This document shows, piece by piece, positions 42,381-52,523 of a stretch of DNA of 64,000 nucleotides. The position numbers and the translations under genes are program-made. Source of the stretch: RGIG9115 sp045603225 (GTDB taxonomy: Bacteria > Bacillota > Clostridia > UBA1381); NCBI GenBank assembly GCA_045603225.1, contig JAZULT010000103.1, positions 1 through 64,000 of the forward strand, read 5' to 3'. The notes beneath the pieces were generated by a model. It was not told the origin of the DNA, made no database searches, and saw only the letters and a list, made by a program, of their open reading frames with translations. The first letter of the stretch is position 1, and each line of letters begins with the position of its first letter.

Positions 42381-44279
42381 TTACTCTGTAAATATCCAAG
42401 CCGCCATTTTACTTTCCTCTGTCCACAGCTTTCCTGCTGATGAATAATCGGTAACCGTCATCCTTCTGCCGTCACTCAAAGGAACGCAAACTTCGATAAT
42501 ATGTTTATACGGAGCAATATCCTCAATCGGCATTTCAACATCTACATATCCATCATCGTTTACAACTATACTTACCGGTTCATCAACGTTATATCCCAAT
42601 CTGTTTTCCTGAGCAAGAACCAACGGGCCTCTGCGAAGTGCAATATGATTTTTTTCATCATGCTCTCCTTCATAATCCTCAGAAAACGCTTCAGGGTAAA
42701 TCGCCTCTGTCCTCATATCTAATTTTAGTTCAATAATATCATTTTTTCTCCATAACTTTTTTATATGAATATATCCGTCATTGACACTGTTATTTACACC
42801 GTCAACTGATACTATAGTTGTTTTGCTCCAGAACGGATTTCTAAGTAAAATTTCGAATTCTTCTTCGTATTGAGGTTCAATTTTTATATTAATGTCTCCG
42901 TTTACGGGATATTCGGTCTGAATATCAATTGTAACATTGTTTCCGGTCTGCGTTTTTGTGAAAACTTTACCATTAATATATAAATTAATAACCAATCCGT
43001 CTTTTGATGATAAAAGAGACATTTTGGGTATTAATCCATTACCGGCCGCTCCGATACATGCGCAGCAACCATAATAATGATTATCACTCATAACACGCAT
43101 ACCTCCGGTACCCATACCTCTGACACCTGCAGTTAAAGGACTATAACTATCAAACGGAAGCGGTTCTATCAGCACTTCAGAATGATTCTGCATAGCCATA
43201 TCATCTAGCTTTCCGATACTGTTCTCTGTATTGATTGAACCTAGAAATGCATTGTACAAAGATCTTTCAAAAGCGTCGGCATATTTTGAATCGCCTGTGA
43301 AACAGTTAAGATTATAGAAAAATTTCATCATCGTCACCGTCACGCAAGTTTCCTGCATAACATCGTGATTTTTCGAATTAGCCTGACTGACCGTTGAGTT
43401 ATCAAGACACTCACCTGCACATCCTGATCCGCCTATTATTGTAAAATCACTTTCAAGAATTCTATCAGCAAAATTAACTACACTTATTCTGTATTTTTCA
43501 TTCCCGGTAATTTTATAATATTCCAGAAGACCTTCAAAACAAGAAGTTATCTCATATGCTTTTGTAATAGGATACTGATATGGATAAAGCTTATTTTCGT
43601 AAGCTAAATCAAAAATATTACTACTATCCGTACCGCCTTCATTAACAATATGTGACGCAAAATCAAAATATCTTTTTTCTTTAGTTATATTATATAATTT
43701 CATAATCGGCTCAAGAATAGAAGAAGAATTGATTCCTCCCCAAGCATTTGATGCCGATGTGATTGGTTTTTTCCCTTCAGTCGCAGGACCTATTTTAGAA
43801 ATAATATAATCCACCTGTTTTTGCATAGATTCAATAATTCTTTCATTAAAAGCATCATCATCACATATCTCCATAAAATACTGCATTCCCAGAAGAACAT
43901 ATTTCCTTGACCATAAATCCCATCCATCAAATTCAATACTCACCGGATATGTGCTTATTCTTCCCAGACAATCTGCTGAATCTATCATATCATCAACTGT
44001 TTTGTAAAGGATATCATATAAATCCTTATTTTGAGTATAAGAATACACAAATGCTGCTCCACGCATCATTTTACCCCAATACTCGCCTCTCCAGCCAAAA
44101 TCACTGTCAGCTTCCGTTCTGTACTGATTAACAAATCTGTTCCACAATTCAGGGTTCAACAACTGAACTCTTTCTATGTAACGAATTGATTCATCAATAA
44201 TTCCATTATAATGAAATTTATTTTCTTTTTCTTGAACAAAAACATTCACTGTTTCAGATTGTATTTTATTAAAAATCAT
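42381..44279 (-). CDS. GH127-like beta-L-arabinofuranosidase
   Basis: 632 aa, no signal peptide, cytoplasmic. An (alpha/alpha)6 barrel (about 1-420) precedes beta-sandwich domains. The zinc-thiolate active site of GH127 is recognisable: E310 and C312 in MQETCVTV, and C405-C406 in YYGCCACIG, where the first of the pair corresponds to the catalytic cysteine. E290 in CAGECLD is the likely acid/base. Characterised members release beta-L-arabinofuranose from plant glycans and glycoproteins; the related GH146 cannot be excluded. GAGG precedes the ATG. It stands alone between two terminators, separate from cluster B. Confidence 0.82.
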   Translation of the reverse strand: MIFNKIQSETVNVFVQEKENKFHYNGIIDESIRYIERVQLLNPELWNRFVNQYRTEADSDFGWRGEYWGKMMRGAAFVYSYTQNKDLYDILYKTVDDMIDSADCLGRISTYPVSIEFDGWDLWSRKYVLLGMQYFMEICDDDAFNERIIESMQKQVDYIISKIGPATEGKKPITSASNAWGGINSSSILEPIMKLYNITKEKRYFDFASHIVNEGGTDSSNIFDLAYENKLYPYQYPITKAYEITSCFEGLLEYYKITGNEKYRISVVNFADRILESDFTIIGGSGCAGECLDNSTVSQANSKNHDVMQETCVTVTMMKFFYNLNCFTGDSKYADAFERSLYNAFLGSINTENSIGKLDDMAMQNHSEVLIEPLPFDSYSPLTAGVRGMGTGGMRVMSDNHYYGCCACIGAAGNGLIPKMSLLSSKDGLVINLYINGKVFTKTQTGNNVTIDIQTEYPVNGDINIKIEPQYEEEFEILLRNPFWSKTTIVSVDGVNNSVNDGYIHIKKLWRKNDIIELKLDMRTEAIYPEAFSEDYEGEHDEKNHIALRRGPLVLAQENRLGYNVDEPVSIVVNDDGYVDVEMPIEDIAPYKHIIEVCVPLSDGRRMTVTDYSSAGKLWTEESKMAAWIFTE

Positions 44280-44314
44280 ATTCTATGCCTCATTCATAAT
44301 ACTGTTATTATAAA

Positions 44315-44344
44315 TGTTGCAGGGAGAAAACTCCCCCTGCAACA
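44315..44344 (-). terminator. Terminator of the cluster B operon
   Basis: TGTTGCAGGG (44315-44324) and CCCTGCAACA (44335-44344) arms, 60 nt after the stop of the last cluster B gene. The rest of 44280-44404 holds the likely promoter of the GH127 gene. Confidence 0.7.
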
Positions 44345-44404
44345 TACAATCATGTTCTACACCTTATGTTAACACTCATGCTTCTGCACATTAATACAGT
44401 TAAA

Positions 44405-47400
44405 TCAGTTTCCTGTATCAATTCTGACTGTTACAGGAACATATCTCTTCAGCAAAATTTCTTCTGAAAGCTGAGTACAATTGTTTATGTCATAAGAGCT
44501 TTCAACAACATTATCGCCAATAAAAATCTTTACATTCTTATCTTCATCGTAGCTTATCATATTAAGGATAATATCACCGTTGTAAACTCCAACGTTGTAT
44601 TCAACATAGTCTGTATCTTCTCCTGTTTGTGCATCCTTAATGAATATATTGTAAATGCCCGCCTGCTTCAGAACTGTTCTGATTTCATCATAAAGAGCAG
44701 CCTCTGTCATACTTCCTGTTGTACCTTTGCCGCCGTCATAGTTAATTACATAAGAATTAGCAAAAATGAAATTAAGCTTATCTCCATCATTGCCAGAACC
44801 TTTTTCATTCTTCTTCAAAGAATCCTGACCCAGTATCATAACCTTTCCGCCATTTTCAATATAGCTCTTGATGTAATCAAGTGTTTCAGCGGTAACATGA
44901 GTTGTTTTCGGAACTATCAGCACCTTACAGCCATTCATTTTACTAAGCTGCGAAGGAGTTACAAACTGCACTGCCTTGCCACTGTAAAGACATGCTGAAT
45001 ATGCCTGATATGTAGCATATGATGTACTGTCATTGTAGATAATACTTGAATCACTGTATAAAATTCCTACTTCCTTCTCAGCATTCTGAAGAGCAGTAAT
45101 CTCATATGCATTTCTGTTCAGATTAAGTGTTTCTTTTCCTATTGCCGCAATTGTATCCGGTCTGGTAAGAATACTTCCGTAAAAATCTGACGTTGCATCA
45201 TATGATCTTTCCCATACCCATATATCAGAGATAGCACGTCCGTGGATTGCTCCCATGTATATATTCTGTGCAACATAATCAGTAACTGAATCGGTATAAT
45301 TACTGCTTCTGTCAGGAATTATGTGGTCCTCAGAGTTGATTACAGGTGCATCCTTGATGCTTCTCATATAATCATACCACATTTCTTCAACATGATAACC
45401 GTCATCTACCTGGTACAAGCCACTGCCGTCATTGATGTAGTTGTGTGCATCACAGCCGTTAAGATCCAAGAAATCATAATAGCTTTCATAGCCCACGCCT
45501 CTCTTCATACGGCTTGCAGTGTCATCATCGTCAACATATGCCATTATTTTTGAGTGAAGCGGTACATCCGGTGCAATTTCATGAATGATACCTGCCATCC
45601 ATCTGTGCCACTGTGAAAAGATTTTATCGTTGAACATCTTATAGTCATATTCCATTGCATCATTTGAATATCCAAGCGGCACACTATTAAATGATAAATA
45701 AAATTTACCGTATGCCGAGTTGAGATTCCAAATGCTGTCGTATTTGTCTTTCAGGAAAGTATGCCATTCATCAAGGTAGAAATCACCACAGCTTTCCGGT
45801 TTAAACAAAGGCTCGTTAGATATACATATGCTGTTTAATGATGTATAATCTTTTATTTTCGGAACAACCACTCTCAGGTATTCCTCTATAACTTCCTTTG
45901 CAATATCGGCATTGACATTGTATTTAAGGAATTGAGATGCGCCGTCATCATGTCCTATATTATACTTTTCTATAATGCTGTCAGGGAAATAATGCGGAGA
46001 CAACAGCACTGTAACTGCTATATTATTCTCTTCTGCATCCTGAAGGATTTTTTCAAGTTCAGAAAGTTTTACTGCATTGGAGTTCATTATATAATCTTTT
46101 GTATTTGTAGCATTAAATCCGCCATTATTCAAAAGATTCACATCACTTCCCTCTTCGGTAAATGAGAAACAGTCAATATACCACGCGTCACATATTGCGT
46201 CACAATTAACTCTGACGGTTGTTCCTCTTACACCTGCCGGAGCAGTATATGTCGCAGTGATTTCTGTCCAGTCACTGTTTGCAGGAATTGCTATACGTTC
46301 ATCCCAGTTATTTACACTCATCCACGAATTAGTAGTATTCTGAGTTTTAACATAACCTTTGAAGTTATATGTTTTACCGGGTTCTACCGGAACATATTGC
46401 GAGAAGGAAATATACTGATGCTCTGTCAATTCTGAATTATAAGTAATTTTCAGAGCGCCATCTCCTTCATAGACATTCTCTGTACTAATTTCGGCAGTAT
46501 ACACAGGCTCGTTATTTTCAACGAACTCCCATCCGCCATACTCCGAGAAAAGTATAACGTCCGTCGGCCCGATTTCCGTCTGTATAGTATTAGCTCCAAT
46601 TTCATTAAACAACGGCATATCTTCCACAGCCTGATTAAAATGTCCGTAGCCTATAAAGAATACCGGTCTTTCCTCAACTTTTCCGTCAAGTTCAGTCTGA
46701 GCGTAAACACTGCTTCCTTCGATACGCATATCACTTGTAATATATTTAGGTACCTTACGCGGTTCCTTTGTTCCATTCAGATATGCAGTAAGATTTTCTT
46801 TTGTTTCATTGTACAGCTTATCAAGAGCATCTTCTGTGTAGTACGTATTATCAAACGCACCGTTATTAAGGTCTTCCTGAAGATATGTATCAAATCTTTC
46901 CATAACCTTGTAATTTACGGTTTCATAATCGGTTGAAATACCCTTTTCATTACATGCCGTTAAAAGACTTTCGATTTCTTCAACATTATTCCGATTCTTT
47001 TCTATAACCTCTTTGTGATAGTCATCAGCATCCCAGCTTGCAAGAATATTATCCGAGTCGTCATATAGATTAATCATTGTTTTTGCATAGTTGTCGGGTT
47101 TTTCTATAAACAATCTAAATTCATTGCTCTTTCCCGGTTCTATGAATGCCTTTCCGTAGCCGTATTTAATAACATTATCATTCTCATCTGCAAATTCAAC
47201 TACAGCTTTACATCTCAAATAATGTCCCGAAATATTTTCGACTTTTATCTTATACTCACCATTATTTGAACTTATTTCAGCAATATCAACTGAATATTCC
47301 GCCGGAAGAGTGGTTATTACCTTTCCGTCAAGCTCTGTACTGTCACCAAGAACAGGACGCACTATATATGTTCCGGTTTCAGGATACGTATAAGTATTAT

Positions 47401-47614
47401 TCTCCGTATAACCGAGTTTTGTTATTTCGCCATTCGTATTATATTTATAAATATTTGCCCCGGAATACTCAGAACCTGCCACATCCCAGCTAAGTTTCTT
47501 TTCTCCTTCAGAAAATGTCAGATTTGTGATATCTGTTTCTGTGGCATAAACCGGCATTACAGCGCTTGCAATTGCAACGCTACCGGCTATTAACATTGAT
47601 ATAATTCTTTTCAA
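44405..47614 (-). CDS. Secreted GH42-like glycoside hydrolase with inserted CBM, no anchor
   Basis: 1069 aa from a TTG start at 47614, chosen because GAGG lies 9 nt upstream and MKRIISMLIAG then opens the signal peptide (ends VYA); the ATG five codons earlier has no ribosome binding site. An Fn3-like domain (about 28-105) and an Ig-like domain (about 108-190) precede the shared helical segment (about 200-285). The barrel begins near 315 (FFIGYGHF; IQTEIGPTDV), is interrupted at about 355-500 by a CBM4/9-type module, and resumes at VLLSPHYFP. Likely acid/base E601 (ISNEP) and nucleophile E762 (INSEDH). It is strikingly similar to the SLH-tailed enzyme at 52524 from the helical segment to the C-terminus but lacks SLH repeats. 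Last gene of cluster B. Confidence 0.76.
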   Translation of the reverse strand: MKRIISMLIAGSVAIASAVMPVYATETDITNLTFSEGEKKLSWDVAGSEYSGANIYKYNTNGEITKLGYTENNTYTYPETGTYIVRPVLGDSTELDGKVITTLPAEYSVDIAEISSNNGEYKIKVENISGHYLRCKAVVEFADENDNVIKYGYGKAFIEPGKSNEFRLFIEKPDNYAKTMINLYDDSDNILASWDADDYHKEVIEKNRNNVEEIESLLTACNEKGISTDYETVNYKVMERFDTYLQEDLNNGAFDNTYYTEDALDKLYNETKENLTAYLNGTKEPRKVPKYITSDMRIEGSSVYAQTELDGKVEERPVFFIGYGHFNQAVEDMPLFNEIGANTIQTEIGPTDVILFSEYGGWEFVENNEPVYTAEISTENVYEGDGALKITYNSELTEHQYISFSQYVPVEPGKTYNFKGYVKTQNTTNSWMSVNNWDERIAIPANSDWTEITATYTAPAGVRGTTVRVNCDAICDAWYIDCFSFTEEGSDVNLLNNGGFNATNTKDYIMNSNAVKLSELEKILQDAEENNIAVTVLLSPHYFPDSIIEKYNIGHDDGASQFLKYNVNADIAKEVIEEYLRVVVPKIKDYTSLNSICISNEPLFKPESCGDFYLDEWHTFLKDKYDSIWNLNSAYGKFYLSFNSVPLGYSNDAMEYDYKMFNDKIFSQWHRWMAGIIHEIAPDVPLHSKIMAYVDDDDTASRMKRGVGYESYYDFLDLNGCDAHNYINDGSGLYQVDDGYHVEEMWYDYMRSIKDAPVINSEDHIIPDRSSNYTDSVTDYVAQNIYMGAIHGRAISDIWVWERSYDATSDFYGSILTRPDTIAAIGKETLNLNRNAYEITALQNAEKEVGILYSDSSIIYNDSTSYATYQAYSACLYSGKAVQFVTPSQLSKMNGCKVLIVPKTTHVTAETLDYIKSYIENGGKVMILGQDSLKKNEKGSGNDGDKLNFIFANSYVINYDGGKGTTGSMTEAALYDEIRTVLKQAGIYNIFIKDAQTGEDTDYVEYNVGVYNGDIILNMISYDEDKNVKIFIGDNVVESSYDINNCTQLSEEILLKRYVPVTVRIDTGN

Positions 47615-47645
47615 AATCTCACACCTCATTTTATATTAGTGCAAA

Positions 47646-47680
47646 GGGCACTTAGCAGGCTGCTAAACCGCCAAGTACCC
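47646..47680 (-). other. Weak intergenic inverted repeat
   Basis: GGG-C-ACTT (47646-) and AAGT-A-CCC (-47680) with an inner AGCA/TGCT pair, in the gap between the CBM-array gene and the last glycosidase. No T tract follows. Possible processing or attenuation site. Confidence 0.3.
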
Positions 47681-47693
47681 GTAGCTGCAAATA

Positions 47694-50600
47694 TTATTCC
47701 AATTCCAATGCATCCATCAACGGAATAATCGTTGTCAGTCCATCCCAGCACATAATCTTAAGACTATAATCAGCACCATCAGTCATCTGAGGCACTTCAA
47801 CTGTAAAGCAAAGTTCATCTTCAACAAAACCTTCAGCCTGTCTTTCGTATGATATCTGCTTGCCATATTCCATCTTTACATATTTATCACCATTATACAA
47901 AGCAGCTATCAGTATCGGAGCGAAATCATCTCCCATTGTATAGTTTGTAACTTCAATGCTGACTTCAAGAAGTCCTGATTCCAGTGAGGTTATCTCTCTC
48001 TTGCTTTCACCTTCGATTTTCATAACCTTTGGTTCTGAAACATAATATCCGTCTAAGCCTTTATATTCAAACCCTCCGTTTTTAACAAGGTTTTCTGTTG
48101 TTCCGCTTTTTACAAGACTGATATCATCTATAAACCAACCTTCTGTCTGACCGTCTGTGGGGAAAGAAATAGCTGTTTCTCCGCCGTCTGCAGTTACTGT
48201 CAATTCGTACTTTGACCATTCTCCGTCTATTTCAGTAACTGTGAAGCTTTCCAACGAATATCTCTTCCACGGATCTGCCAATGTAACTGCCTGCAATCCG
48301 TTTTTCTTCGCTCCTGTTGACCAGAAACTGATTGTGTATTCCCCGGCTTCTAAACTCGGAACGTTCTGTGCAATACATATATTTGATGGCTTTGAGTTAT
48401 CTACGTGTCTTAAAACAAAGCTTTTATTTCCGCTATGTGCCTTCTCGTCTGTTACACACATGAATACAAGATTTCCGTCTTTTTCTATTGCGCTCCAGTC
48501 ATTCCAGCCTGCAAAATAATCACCAAGTCCGGTTTTATATTCGGGAACTCCGTCGTCATCAAAGCTTCCGTTTTTAAGAATATTATTTGTTGTTCCCTGT
48601 TTTACAAGGCTGAAATCATCTACATACAAGCTTACCGTTCCATGTCCTCTTGTGGAAAGCTTTATTGCACTTACTGTCGATCCTGCCGGAACTGTAAAGT
48701 CAAGTGTATACTTTCTCCAGTCACCGTCTGTTTCACTTGTAGTCATATCTGTAACATATCTGTAACTCGGATCAAGACCTTCTAACCACACTATATGCTG
48801 ATATCTGTATGTATCGTCATCCCAGTCAGCTACTGTACCTGCTGCCCAGAAGCTTAATGTGTACGTTCCTTCACCTAAGCTTAAACCTGTCTGTTTTATC
48901 ATCAGGTCTCTGTCATTCTGACTTCCGTCTACATGTCTTAAAACCATACTGTGATTTCCGCTATGAGCCATCTCGTCTATTACGCATGAGAATACTGTGC
49001 TTCCGTTCTGTGTTACAGCATCGTCTCTTTCCCAACCGTAGAAATGGTCCTCATACGCTGTTGTATAATCTGGTATTCCGTCATCGTCAAAGCTTCCGTT
49101 TTTAAGAATATTTTCTGTAGTTCCGGATTTTACAAGGTTGAAATCATCAATGTATAAATATTGTGTTCCATGTCCTCTGGTGGATAGTTTTACTGCGCTT
49201 ACTGTTGATCCTGCCGGAACGGTAAAGTCAAGTGTATAATATGACCAGTCTCCGTCTGTTGTTCCGGTAGTCATATCTGTAACATATCTGTAACTCGGAT
49301 CAAGTCCTTCTAACCACACAATATGTTGATATCTGTATGTATCGTTATCCAAGTCAGCTACTGTACCTGCCGCCCAGAAACTTAATGTGTATGTTCCTTC
49401 GCCTAAGCTTAAACCAGCCTGCTTTATCATCAGGTCTCTGTCATTCTGACTTTCGTCTATGTGTCTTAAAACCACACTGTTACTTCCGCTGTGTGCAAAT
49501 CCATTCGTTACGCAGGAGAATATAGTAGATCCGTTTTCTGTTACACCATATTCTTTTTCCCAGCCTTGGAAATAATCCTCATATGCTGTTGTGTACTCTG
49601 CTTTATAATCCGGCATTCCGTCATCGTCAAAACTTCCGTTCTTAAGAAGGTTCTCTGTTGTTCCGTCCTTCACGAGGCTGATGTCATCAAGATACAAGCC
49701 TTGTGTATCTCCGTTACTCATAAGAGTTATTGCATTCTGTGTCTTTCCTTCAGGAACTGTAAAGTCGATTGTGTACTTTGTCCAGTCACCATCAGTCTCG
49801 GCAACTGTGAAATCGGTCAGGTAGAAATCGTCCCACCAGTCTCCGTTTGAGGTCATACCACAAAGATTATTAGCATAATTTCCTGCTGCCCAGAAGCTTA
49901 ATGTGTATGTACCTGCTCCATAGCTAAGACCTTCCTGTGCAATAGTTACAGCTTTCCATCCCTGGCTTGAGTCAGCATGTCTTATAACAACACTGTTATT
50001 TCCGCTATGTGCAATCTCGTTTGTTACGCAATAGAATGTATTAACATTGTCAAGTACAGCCGCACTCCAGTTGCCCCAACCCATGAAATAAGGCTCAAGC
50101 TCTGATGTGTATGTAGGTGTTCCATCAAAATCAAAGCTTCCGTTTTTGATAACGTTGGTTGTTGTTCCCTGTGGCACAATGCTGATGTCATCGATAAACC
50201 AACCATCTGTATCTCCGTCAGAGCAGAATACAATAGCATTCTGTGTATTTTCCTCCGGCACTGTCATGTTCACTGTGTACTTTGTCCAGTCACCATCAGT
50301 CTCGGTTGCTGTTGCCACATCCTGCACTGAGTATCCCTGCCATAGACCGTCTTGTCCCTGCATTATCACAAGCTGCTTTGTGCTGTTTTGGCCAATAGCC
50401 CAGTAGCTTAGCGTATAAGCTCCTGTCAGGCTCAAGCCTTCCTGCACAACCATCATACCACCTTCAGCGGTTTTGTGTTTTATAACAAGACTTTTATCTC
50501 CGCTGTATGCAATCTCATCTGTTACACATGCGTATCTTGTTTCGCCGTTTGGTGCTGCACCATTATCCCATCTGGTCCAGCCCTGGAAATAAGGCTCAAA

Positions 50601-51191
50601 CTCTGATGTGTATGTAGGTGCCTTCATTTCAAAGCTTCCGTTTGTAAGGATATTGTTTGTTGTTCCTTCCTTAACAAGGCTGATGTCATCAACATAGAAA
50701 CCGTTTGCCCAACCTACAGTCAGGATTCTGATTCTTTTTGTTGTAGTGTCAACAGTCAATGTTTTTTCGAGTTTTACCCATCCGTTTTCACCCTCGGTAC
50801 GTGTGAATGCAGTTCCTGTAGTATACTCGCCATTCAATAATTTGTGAGTCTGCCAATGACCGTCCTCAAACAATACTGTAGTGGCATCTTCATATCCACC
50901 TTTTACCCATAAGCTCAGGGTATATTCTCCTGCCGGAATTGTAACATTCTGGTCAACAGAAAAATCCTCCCAATTCTGGTCGTTTTTCTGAATGTATACG
51001 CTGTTTGATCCGGATACAGATTCATTATTGTCAACATACGCCTTTATATTGTCATTCTGGTCCGGTCCGCTTACATACCATCCGTACATATACGCATCAT
51101 CGGTTTTCTCCGCAAGCGCCATCTGAGGCATTGATGACAAAGCCATCACGGTTCCTACTAATAACGCAACTGCTTTTCTTAGTTTTTTCAT
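47694..51191 (-). CDS. Secreted array of six CBM4/9-type modules, no catalytic domain
   Basis: 1165 aa. Signal peptide 1-27 (ends ALA). Six jelly-roll modules at about 30-178, 180-345, 350-515, 520-705, 710-885 and 890-1050, each with an SG(N/D)xSxV strand, a YTLSFWA-type strand and a closing VDDISLVK/IDDISIV strand, linked by NGSF(D/E) turns. A C-terminal Ig-like domain (about 1060-1165) matches that of the protein at 20181. Modules 4 and 5 are nearly identical (both contain NDRDLMIKQ and TYRYQHIVWLEGLDPSYRYV), and module 6 closely resembles module 4 of the protein at 57248. No enzyme motif or anchor. Likely a polysaccharide-binding scaffold or capture protein (inference). Confidence 0.78.
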   Translation of the reverse strand: MKKLRKAVALLVGTVMALSSMPQMALAEKTDDAYMYGWYVSGPDQNDNIKAYVDNNESVSGSNSVYIQKNDQNWEDFSVDQNVTIPAGEYTLSLWVKGGYEDATTVLFEDGHWQTHKLLNGEYTTGTAFTRTEGENGWVKLEKTLTVDTTTKRIRILTVGWANGFYVDDISLVKEGTTNNILTNGSFEMKAPTYTSEFEPYFQGWTRWDNGAAPNGETRYACVTDEIAYSGDKSLVIKHKTAEGGMMVVQEGLSLTGAYTLSYWAIGQNSTKQLVIMQGQDGLWQGYSVQDVATATETDGDWTKYTVNMTVPEENTQNAIVFCSDGDTDGWFIDDISIVPQGTTTNVIKNGSFDFDGTPTYTSELEPYFMGWGNWSAAVLDNVNTFYCVTNEIAHSGNNSVVIRHADSSQGWKAVTIAQEGLSYGAGTYTLSFWAAGNYANNLCGMTSNGDWWDDFYLTDFTVAETDGDWTKYTIDFTVPEGKTQNAITLMSNGDTQGLYLDDISLVKDGTTENLLKNGSFDDDGMPDYKAEYTTAYEDYFQGWEKEYGVTENGSTIFSCVTNGFAHSGSNSVVLRHIDESQNDRDLMIKQAGLSLGEGTYTLSFWAAGTVADLDNDTYRYQHIVWLEGLDPSYRYVTDMTTGTTDGDWSYYTLDFTVPAGSTVSAVKLSTRGHGTQYLYIDDFNLVKSGTTENILKNGSFDDDGIPDYTTAYEDHFYGWERDDAVTQNGSTVFSCVIDEMAHSGNHSMVLRHVDGSQNDRDLMIKQTGLSLGEGTYTLSFWAAGTVADWDDDTYRYQHIVWLEGLDPSYRYVTDMTTSETDGDWRKYTLDFTVPAGSTVSAIKLSTRGHGTVSLYVDDFSLVKQGTTNNILKNGSFDDDGVPEYKTGLGDYFAGWNDWSAIEKDGNLVFMCVTDEKAHSGNKSFVLRHVDNSKPSNICIAQNVPSLEAGEYTISFWSTGAKKNGLQAVTLADPWKRYSLESFTVTEIDGEWSKYELTVTADGGETAISFPTDGQTEGWFIDDISLVKSGTTENLVKNGGFEYKGLDGYYVSEPKVMKIEGESKREITSLESGLLEVSIEVTNYTMGDDFAPILIAALYNGDKYVKMEYGKQISYERQAEGFVEDELCFTVEVPQMTDGADYSLKIMCWDGLTTIIPLMDALELE
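48553..49624 (-). repeat. Tandem repeat: near-identical CBM modules 4 and 5
   Basis: Two units of about 530-540 bp, joined at about 49090 by the recurring linker TCATCGTCAAAGCTTCCG, encode almost the same module. Large stretches such as those for TYRYQHIVWLEGLDPSYRYV and TVPAGSTVSA agree at the DNA level with few substitutions, which points to recent duplication or gene conversion. Confidence 0.7.
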
Positions 51192-51238
51192 TTTCTACAC
51201 TCCTTTTTTTTAATTATAGTTAATCTGTTTCTCACAGA

Positions 51239-52468
51239 TCAGCCATCATTTCTTATCCATTCAAACATATTCAGGGACAGAAGATTCCAGCTCTGGAATC
51301 CTAAGTTATTTACCCCTTCACCGCTTTCAGGATCATAATACTCGTGCATTTTGCCGTTTTTTTCAATATCACGACCAAAAAGTGCAACCGTTCTTTCGGC
51401 CAGATCACGTGCTTCTTTTCGGAAACCGTATTTATGCAGACCTTCAAAAACCATATAGTTTGCTATTCCCCAGATCGGGCCGAGCCAACATGATGGGTTT
51501 CCTGATACTGCAATTTTATACATCTTTTCCATTTTGGAAAGTGATCTTACTCCGTATGGTGAGAAGAATGTTTTCTCATTAAAGTAATGTTCCTTAACCA
51601 TTCTCTCTGCCTGCTCAGGTGTTGCAATACCTGCCCACATCGCCATAAATCCTGTCCATACACCAATTCTCTGAATCAGACAGCTCCAATGTCTCGGGCA
51701 TCCTGAATGCAATTTTTTTGTCAGGTCTATCGGGACTAAATTTATGTCCACACTGTAGAAAAATCCATCACGTTCATCCCAGCAATGCTCCTGAATTGCC
51801 GCTTTCAGCACTTCGGCACGCTCTTCATATTTTCTCTTTTCATCATTTAAGCCAAGCATACCGGCAATTTCCGATGTTGCAAGAAACTCCTTATACATAA
51901 GGCAGTTTAAGTAAATTGAAGCAGAGCTTCCGTTTGGTCTGTAAAATGTACAAGGGTCATTGTCAACACCGATTGCGAAGTCATCAACCCAATGATATAA
52001 TCCCGTCTCATGCCTGCACTTATTCTCATAGAAACCAAGATAGTCCTCTATCAGGCAAAACTTATCTTTTAACCACTCAGCATCATTTCCTTCTTTTCCA
52101 CAAATAAACAATGCGTGCTGTGCGAGACATGGCTTATGACTGTTTGTAGGGCCTTCTGTGTACTCATCCGCACCGAAAACGTCCGGTTCAATCCATATTG
52201 GTACAGATCCGTCTTCTCCTACGTATTCAAGAAAGTTCAATATGCAGCCTTTCTCGTACTCGGATATATCACCGAGTTCAGGAAGATTGCCGAGAGCCAG
52301 GTCTGTGAGCCAGCTGTCCCAGTCCCAGAGAGAATTGGGATAGCTGATACCGGGAACTATAAACTTATATTTAAGCTTCCCTGCCGGTTCACGAAAACAT
52401 TCCTTGTGATTATTAAGTGTATAATCTTTTATCAACTGACCATACTTTTCAATTTGTTTAATATCCAT
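51239..52468 (-). CDS. GH63/GH37-like (alpha/alpha)6-barrel glycosidase
   Basis: 409 aa, no signal peptide, cytoplasmic. The motifs ISYPNSLWDWDSWLTDLAL (about 44-62), GPIWGIANYMVFEGLHKYGF and EYYDPESGEGVNNLGFQSWN belong to the GH63/GH37 (trehalase-like) inverting enzymes. The aspartate of WDWDSW and the glutamate of HEYYDPESGEG are candidate catalytic or substrate-binding residues. Bacterial relatives act on alpha-glucosides, mannosylglycerate or related oligosaccharides, so the substrate is open. ATG 52468 is chosen because AAGGAGG lies 8 nt upstream; the longer frame begins at a TTG inside that site. It is the only enzyme without a signal peptide inside cluster B. Confidence 0.75.
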   Translation of the reverse strand: MDIKQIEKYGQLIKDYTLNNHKECFREPAGKLKYKFIVPGISYPNSLWDWDSWLTDLALGNLPELGDISEYEKGCILNFLEYVGEDGSVPIWIEPDVFGADEYTEGPTNSHKPCLAQHALFICGKEGNDAEWLKDKFCLIEDYLGFYENKCRHETGLYHWVDDFAIGVDNDPCTFYRPNGSSASIYLNCLMYKEFLATSEIAGMLGLNDEKRKYEERAEVLKAAIQEHCWDERDGFFYSVDINLVPIDLTKKLHSGCPRHWSCLIQRIGVWTGFMAMWAGIATPEQAERMVKEHYFNEKTFFSPYGVRSLSKMEKMYKIAVSGNPSCWLGPIWGIANYMVFEGLHKYGFRKEARDLAERTVALFGRDIEKNGKMHEYYDPESGEGVNNLGFQSWNLLSLNMFEWIRNDG

Positions 52469-52523
52469 TTCTTTCACCTCCTTCAAATCTGATTTCCTGT
52501 ATTAAAGTATCGAATTTCTGTAA

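Noticed and set aside
48553..49624. Possible CRISPR or satellite array
   Set aside because: Repeat units are about 530-540 bp, in frame and protein-coding; there are no short direct repeats with unique spacers and no cas genes.
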